This document shows positions 59,232 to 64,000 of a DNA stretch of 64,000 bases, piece after piece. A program made the position numbers and the translations under genes. This DNA is from Halomarinibacterium sp034670265 (lineage in GTDB: Bacteria; Bacteroidota; Bacteroidia; Flavobacteriales; Flavobacteriaceae): assembly GCA_034670265.1 (NCBI GenBank), contig JAXMNU010000002.1, positions 186,001-250,000 on the forward strand, given 5' to 3'. Within the stretch, counting starts at the first letter, position 1, and each line of letters starts with the position of its first letter. The notes beneath the pieces were generated by a model. The model saw only the letters and a program-made list of their open reading frames with translations. It made no database searches and was not told the DNA's origin.

Positions 59232-59256
59232 GGGCGAAGTATTAAATACTTCGCCC
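59232..59256 (-). terminator. Terminator of the large T9SS protein gene
   Basis: Arms GGGCGAAGTAT and ATACTTCGCCC form a strong hairpin. On the minus strand it is followed by a T-rich stretch, 20 bases past the stop at 59276. Confidence 0.9.
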
Positions 59257-59275
59257 ATAGATTGGAAAAATTGAA

Positions 59276-61039
59276 TTATTCTTTAAGAATTTTAATCGTT
59301 TCAGATGTGTTTGAGGTCATTAATGAAACTATATAAACACCCTTAGATAAGTTTGAAACCTGTATAGGCTTATCTTTTGAAACGACCCCAGACTTAACTT
59401 GTCGGCCTAATTCATCGAATAGTACATAAGGTATTTCAATATCTGAAGAAAGATATACATACTCTTTACAAGGGTTAGGATAAAGTTTATAAAGATTCCC
59501 CTGCGGATTTGTAATCGAAAGAATAGTATCGTCACAGTCTCTATCTTGAGGCGTCATAGGATTGGCATTAATTACAATAGGCCCTTCAGTATAAGGTACA
59601 AAACCAGAGGTTGCTAAAATTGCGGTGTATTGTAAAGGATTTAATGTTAGGTTCTTTCTTAAATTAATGCACACATTTTGAAGGGTCGCATTTGTAGATA
59701 GTGATTCTACCCAAGTTTCCCCAGATGGAATGGTTCTATATCCTACGTGAAAGTAAAAAGTTCCCGTACCATCAGTATTGGTGTATTGGTAGCTCATATC
59801 TGGATAATAAATTAAGGGCATTTGCAACCCCCAAAAGTTTAGCTCCTCGGGTCCGTGCTCAATATGAGGCACTAAATATTGCACGTATTGCCCCACTTGA
59901 GCTCCAGATGTTTTATCGAACTCATAAATAAATATATTGCTTTGCCCTGTAACAGAATTACCTGTTGCATCTTGCCAGTTTTGGTCCCTGTCATACCCTG
60001 AAATTACTAAATTGGCGGGATTTGTAATGGATTCGGTAAGTTTAAAAGCATAGGAATTAAAATCATTAAAATCGGTTACATACCAACTACTGGCATTATT
60101 GATTACTCCCGTAGCATCATTATATGCAGTAACTCCAAAATAATGTGTTTGCGAATAATTTGCTAGCATAAATATTTGAGAGGAAGCAACATCGTAATAA
60201 GCATCTACACTTACATCTTGTGAATTTCCAAAAAGGTAACTACCATCCCAGATAAAATTCCCCATAAAATCTATTTTATGGGCCAACACCCCTTGTTGGT
60301 CGGCAGTTCCAGGGATTAGGTTTCCAACAATACTGCCCGTTAAGAAAAACCCGGTAGGTGTTTCAGTAATACCGTTTATAAAATCATAGTCAAAGTTTCC
60401 ATTTGTTGAATTATTATTATCCAATTCAATCATCCAAATGGTATTTAAAGCAAAATCTGTGCGTAACACAAAGCCTAGATTAGTACAGGTTCCTCCATTA
60501 GTATTTATTGGGGCACAGGTTGAAAAATAGCCTCCCACAACCAAACCTAAATCTGAAACACCATCGCCATCGGCATCACTATTACTAACAATAATTTTTA
60601 ATCCTTGAGAATTCATAGGCGGCGTTAACACATCGTAAAAAAATGCATTGGTCACTAAGCCATTTACTGCATTTATGTCTGCTATAAAGGTTGTTCTAGT
60701 TCCAGGCCCATTAAGTTCAATATATCCAGTTGCAAAAATCTTATCAAAATAATTTACAACATCTAGCACTCTTACAATAGGTCCTCCAGGGGCAACATAA
60801 TTATGTTCCCAAACGGTAGTACCATTCTGATTTTTACGAAATAAGACCATTAATTGTGTACTAAAGTTAGCATCGAATAAATTTCCAGCAACAACAAAGT
60901 CGTTACTGTTATCATTAATAATATCAGTATTTAAGTCGTGGTAATATTCATTGGCTCCGCCACTATTCATTTGAAATTGCCCAAAAGCCATTAAAGAAAA
61001 AGTTAGGAGAAAAAAGGTGACGTAATGTTTTGTTTTCAT
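59276..61039 (-). CDS. Secreted protein with T9SS sorting domain
   Basis: A 587-residue protein with a signal peptide (1-20, MAFGQ). The mature part (about 25-480) is beta-rich with Asn/Gly/Thr loops and repeats like DGDGVSDLGLVVGGYF; no enzyme motif is recognised. Residues 515-587 (LYPNPCKEYVYLSSDIE.. to GVYIVSLMTSNTSETIKILKE) form a type A T9SS C-terminal sorting domain. It should be exported and attached to the cell surface or released. Function unknown. It has its own terminator. Confidence 0.87.
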   Translation of the reverse strand: MKTKHYVTFFLLTFSLMAFGQFQMNSGGANEYYHDLNTDIINDNSNDFVVAGNLFDANFSTQLMVLFRKNQNGTTVWEHNYVAPGGPIVRVLDVVNYFDKIFATGYIELNGPGTRTTFIADINAVNGLVTNAFFYDVLTPPMNSQGLKIIVSNSDADGDGVSDLGLVVGGYFSTCAPINTNGGTCTNLGFVLRTDFALNTIWMIELDNNNSTNGNFDYDFINGITETPTGFFLTGSIVGNLIPGTADQQGVLAHKIDFMGNFIWDGSYLFGNSQDVSVDAYYDVASSQIFMLANYSQTHYFGVTAYNDATGVINNASSWYVTDFNDFNSYAFKLTESITNPANLVISGYDRDQNWQDATGNSVTGQSNIFIYEFDKTSGAQVGQYVQYLVPHIEHGPEELNFWGLQMPLIYYPDMSYQYTNTDGTGTFYFHVGYRTIPSGETWVESLSTNATLQNVCINLRKNLTLNPLQYTAILATSGFVPYTEGPIVINANPMTPQDRDCDDTILSITNPQGNLYKLYPNPCKEYVYLSSDIEIPYVLFDELGRQVKSGVVSKDKPIQVSNLSKGVYIVSLMTSNTSETIKILKE

Positions 61040-61208
61040 TTGTAATTGTTTTCTATTAAGCGGTTTAAAAGTAATTTGGGCACAACGGTTTCACAAGGTC
61101 TATGCTTTATAGGCGGTAATTCGTTTTACCAAATACTACTTTCGTCCTATGAACGTTATTTGTAAAGTTTCACAAAAAGAGTAAGTTTGTTAAATACTTA
61201 AATTTCTT

Positions 61209-61733
61209 ATGGAAGAATTCTCTCAAATTATTAGTTACGTAGCTTATTTGCTTCCTGCCATTGTAGTTGGACTTGTTGCCTATTATTTTTTTAAAGGACA
61301 TACAGCAAACGAAGAAGGACGAAGAAGATACTTAGTACAAAAGGAAGCGCAAAATAAAGTGTTACCCATGCGTTTACAGGCCTATGAAAGGCTTACGCTC
61401 CTATTAGAAAGAATCGATCCTAATAAGCTGTTAATACGTGTGAAACCTTTTTCAGACGAAATTTCCAAATATGAAGAGCTACTCATCAATAATATTGAGC
61501 AAGAGTTTGAACATAATGTAACCCAACAAATTTATATTACTCCAGAATGTTGGAATTTAGTAAACGCTGCAAAAAATGCTACCATTCATATTATTAGGCA
61601 GGCCACAATGCACGAAAAAGATGGCACAGCAGATAGCATGCGTGAATATTTATTACGAAATTTTATGGAAGAAATTACCCCTTCTCAAAAGGCGTTAGCG
61701 TATATTAAAAAAGAGGTTGGGGAACTATTTTAA
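61209..61733 (+). CDS. DUF7935-like single-pass membrane protein
   Basis: A 174-residue protein with one N-terminal membrane helix (about 10-28, AYLLPAIVVGLVAYYFF) and a helical cytoplasmic part. LPMRLQAYERLTLLLERIDPNKLLIRV is the conserved block of a flavobacterial family I recall as DUF7935. Function unknown. Its last 4 bases overlap the end of the convergent patatin gene. Confidence 0.78.
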   Translation: MEEFSQIISYVAYLLPAIVVGLVAYYFFKGHTANEEGRRRYLVQKEAQNKVLPMRLQAYERLTLLLERIDPNKLLIRVKPFSDEISKYEELLINNIEQEFEHNVTQQIYITPECWNLVNAAKNATIHIIRQATMHEKDGTADSMREYLLRNFMEEITPSQKALAYIKKEVGELF

Positions 61734-62644
61734 GCATCGTTACTTTTAATTTCATTCAACTCGCTATTCTTCATTTTAGCAAACTGAAAGCCACTCTCCC
61801 ACCATTTCTCCATTTCATATTTATCAAAAACAAGTGAGTTTGTAGTAAGTACTGTTGGAGTGTAATAAAAGTTAAGTATAGCATTACTATTACCCGCTAC
61901 AAATTTTCCAATGCGTATGTTTTGTTTTTCAATCCTATCAGACATATACTCGTGCATGGTACTAATTAATGAAAACACATTTCGAGAGGGCAATCTGTTG
62001 TAGTACGTTACTTCTGTTTCAAGAATGATTACATCCACTGTTGTTGCGCCTCGGTTAATTGCTTCTTCAATAGGCACCATACTACCAAATCCGCCATCGG
62101 CATATTCGCAACCTTCTTTTTTTACCAAACTCATAAAGGGCGTGTAATTACAAGAAATCCAAATCCAATCAAGGTAATCTTGATATTCAAAATCTTTGAG
62201 CGATTTATATTCTACCTGATTTATAGAAAGATTAGAAACGGTTACTACTACATCCTTTTTACCATTTTTTAAGGTATTGAAATCGGCTTCGGTAAAGGTT
62301 TTTTCTATGAGCTTTCGTAGGTTTTTACTTTCCCCAAATGTTTTTTTCTTGCTCAGAAAATTCCGTAGTACATTAAAATGATTAATCCCAATTTCCTTTC
62401 CGCCCCATTTATTCCTTTTAATAGTAAAAGGCATGTTGCTAAAAATGGATTCTTGATTTACAGATGTATAAACCTTCTTAATTTTTTCAATATGATTTAA
62501 TGCTAAATTAGGCACTAATAAACTCCCTGTGGATGTTCCTACATAGAGTTGGTAGTCGTATCCTAATTCCTCAATAAGATACTGCGCCACTCCGCCACCA
62601 AAGGCTCCTTTGCTTCCACCACCCGAAATAACCAATGCTCTCAT
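61730..62644 (-). CDS. Patatin-like phospholipase
   Basis: A 304-residue patatin-type lipid acyl hydrolase. The oxyanion loop is ISGGGSKGAFGGGVAQ, the nucleophile Ser lies in VGTSTGSLL (GxSxG), and the catalytic Asp is in YADGGFGS. No signal peptide is seen, so the enzyme is cytoplasmic. It probably hydrolyses glycerophospholipids. The start overlaps the stop of the M1 aminopeptidase gene by 4 bases (ATGA at 62641), so the two are co-translated. Confidence 0.92.
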   Translation of the reverse strand: MRALVISGGGSKGAFGGGVAQYLIEELGYDYQLYVGTSTGSLLVPNLALNHIEKIKKVYTSVNQESIFSNMPFTIKRNKWGGKEIGINHFNVLRNFLSKKKTFGESKNLRKLIEKTFTEADFNTLKNGKKDVVVTVSNLSINQVEYKSLKDFEYQDYLDWIWISCNYTPFMSLVKKEGCEYADGGFGSMVPIEEAINRGATTVDVIILETEVTYYNRLPSRNVFSLISTMHEYMSDRIEKQNIRIGKFVAGNSNAILNFYYTPTVLTTNSLVFDKYEMEKWWESGFQFAKMKNSELNEIKSNDA

Positions 62645-64000
62645 TCCAAATTTAATTTACGTTTAAGATAGGATTTTTCTTTATCCGAATAACTACTAAA
62701 TAACGCCAAAACTTTTTCTTTTTTGGTTTCTTCATTCATAAAATTATCGAGCATTTCTCTTGCTCCATCCCGAAAACGCCAATAATGATGCGTACAGGCA
62801 TTGACAAGATTTTTAATGAACATATCATTTTGAATTCCCATAGAAAATAAATAATCGAATGCCTTTTCACGAACTTCAAACGAATAGTCTTCGCTAGAAT
62901 AGCTAAGTAATTCTGAAAGCATTTGTGGTTTTTCTGAATTTCGATATTCCTCTGTAAATAAAGCCAAGCCTAGCCATAGCTGACGAATATTTTTATCCTG
63001 AAAACCTACTAAATCTTTCGTTTTATCCAAAAATTCAGCTCTATTTTCAGGAAAACTCACCCATAAAGTATACAAAGCCGCTTCAATGGTTACATAAGAA
63101 GCATCTTCCAAAAGAGTTTTATATTCTTGTTGAAACTCTAAAGGAATTTTATCCATCGACATCGCAACTGATTGTCTTATAAGTAGATTATTTGTCTTTA
63201 ATGCCGTTCTATACAAGTCTGAAACTTCTGAAAATTCTTCAAAAGCCAATTGGTATACCGCTTCCTGACCCATAAAATCATTCCCCGAGCTTATAGCTTG
63301 TTGTAAAAGTGTTTTCTTTTCTGAAATAGGTGTCGCTCGCATTGCAGATACTTCAAAGAATCGCAGCATAAAACTCGATTTCTTTAAAGAAATATACGCT
63401 TGTTCAGCCTTAAAAGCCGTTTGATGTAACCAATCTTCTTCCCATGGAGTAATGTCTACAAAAGTATTTGCCCGAACCGAATCCAAAAAATCTTCGGTAG
63501 TAACATTGTAAAACTGATGCTTTAAAAGATAATTTTCAACAGCCAATTTAAAGGATTCCTCTCCTATCAATTCTTTTAAAAGGTGAAGTGCCCACGCTCC
63601 TTTTTCATAAAAAGTAAGGGATGACGCCTTTGGATTCAATAAACTTTCACCTTTCCCAATATCGCTCATCGCCTGTAATTGCTCGGCAGAGTTATATAAT
63701 TTCCAATAGTAATAATCTTCTCCAAAGATCTCTTTTTCAGCTAAAAGCGCATAATAGGTGGCAAATCCTTCGTGCAGCCAGTGATGTGTTCCTTCTGTTT
63801 CGGTGACGAGATTGCCAAACCATTGATGCGCCATTTCATGAGCATTGACATTGACATAATTTCTATCCACAAATCCTGTGGAATCCACCACAAAAGCTTC
63901 CGAAAAAATGGTACAACCCGTGTTTTCCATGCCAGCATAGAGAAAATCTCGAACGGGAACTTGTTTGTAATTCTGCCATGGATACGCCACTCCTATTTCT
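62641..64000 (-). CDS. M1-family zinc aminopeptidase (partial, 3' part)
   Basis: The last 453 codons are present; the gene begins beyond the right edge and reads through the GTG at 63990. The gluzincin motif is NAHEMAHQWFGNLV (HExxH) with the third ligand in WLHEGFATYYA, preceded by GMENTG-type exopeptidase residues GMENTGCTIF. The C-terminal part is helical (ERAP/HEAT-like). It removes N-terminal amino acids from peptides. The substrate-binding N-terminal domain and any signal peptide are outside the window. Confidence 0.92.
   Translation of the reverse strand, partial: EIGVAYPWQNYKQVPVRDFLYAGMENTGCTIFSEAFVVDSTGFVDRNYVNVNAHEMAHQWFGNLVTETEGTHHWLHEGFATYYALLAEKEIFGEDYYYWKLYNSAEQLQAMSDIGKGESLLNPKASSLTFYEKGAWALHLLKELIGEESFKLAVENYLLKHQFYNVTTEDFLDSVRANTFVDITPWEEDWLHQTAFKAEQAYISLKKSSFMLRFFEVSAMRATPISEKKTLLQQAISSGNDFMGQEAVYQLAFEEFSEVSDLYRTALKTNNLLIRQSVAMSMDKIPLEFQQEYKTLLEDASYVTIEAALYTLWVSFPENRAEFLDKTKDLVGFQDKNIRQLWLGLALFTEEYRNSEKPQMLSELLSYSSEDYSFEVREKAFDYLFSMGIQNDMFIKNLVNACTHHYWRFRDGAREMLDNFMNEETKKEKVLALFSSYSDKEKSYLKRKLNLE

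Overview
This window looks like a chromosomal segment of a marine-type member of the Flavobacteriia (Bacteroidota). The evidence is AT-rich DNA, promoters of the Bacteroidota TAnnTTTG type, two proteins with C-terminal type IX secretion (T9SS) sorting domains, LytTR-type two-component pairs, many small conserved flavobacterial families (DUF6435-like, DUF2024, DUF6090-like, DUF6702-like, YHYH proteins), and dispersed intergenic repeats built on 'cttcgacaggctcagtgtgaca' and 'gttcgagtg..tatcgagaacc'. No rRNA, tRNA, IS element or CRISPR array was recognised.

Layout. 1-5600: tail of an acidic protein, a secreted M14 peptidase, a SulP transporter and small conserved proteins. 5700-7900: a DinB/YfiT-like hydrolase, a cyclophilin-FKBP fusion and a repeat-rich spacer with a 43-bp tandem repeat. 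7900-13400: a membrane protein, a secreted FG-GAP protein, fumarase C and a 7TM receptor with a C-terminal HTH. 13400-18340: a minus-strand block with a fused ResB/CcsA cytochrome c assembly protein, truncated haemoglobin, a four-cysteine MarR regulator, a DUF2024 protein and a thioredoxin-like protein. A shared palindrome lies in three of its promoters. 18440-31590: plus-strand housekeeping and envelope genes (DUF2520, KdsC, UbiA-type prenyltransferase, GNAT, Maf, MscS, PIG-L deacetylase, a 43-aa membrane protein with a sodium symporter, OmpA-like, DinB). 31650-37110: a minus-strand cassette related to extracellular contractile injection systems (two tube proteins, VgrG, PAAR, the tape-measure C-terminal domain, two unknowns) without sheath, baseplate wedge or ATPase. 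37200-41290: Sua5, a UvrD/PcrA helicase and a dienelactone hydrolase. 41360-48540: an envelope module (SCO, MORN-like lipoprotein, two YHYH proteins, DUF6702-like, DUF6090-like, EF-hand) divergent from a LytS/LytTR pair. 48540-52850: repeat-rich DNA around a translationally coupled CPBP protease / beta-lactamase-like / NAD(P)-binding operon, bracketed by two copies of a 154-bp sequence. 52850-64000: M20 amidohydrolase, FMN-binding glutamate synthase-like protein, a second LytTR pair with a propeller sensor, a large T9SS protein, a patatin and an M1 aminopeptidase that runs off the end.

Best candidates for something new: (i) a putative nitrosative/thiol-stress regulon in which palindromes around TTAGGAATCCTAA overlap the -7 boxes of the marR and thioredoxin-like genes; (ii) pairs of 9-bp direct repeats (TTMAGYGAA, 21 bp start to start) on both sides of the divergent EF-hand / LytTR kinase promoter region; (iii) the minimal injection-system cassette, whose tape-measure remnant has an in-frame TGA; (iv) a duplicated promoter plus signal-peptide start that flanks the CPBP operon. 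All functions are inferred by reading the sequence; no database search was run.
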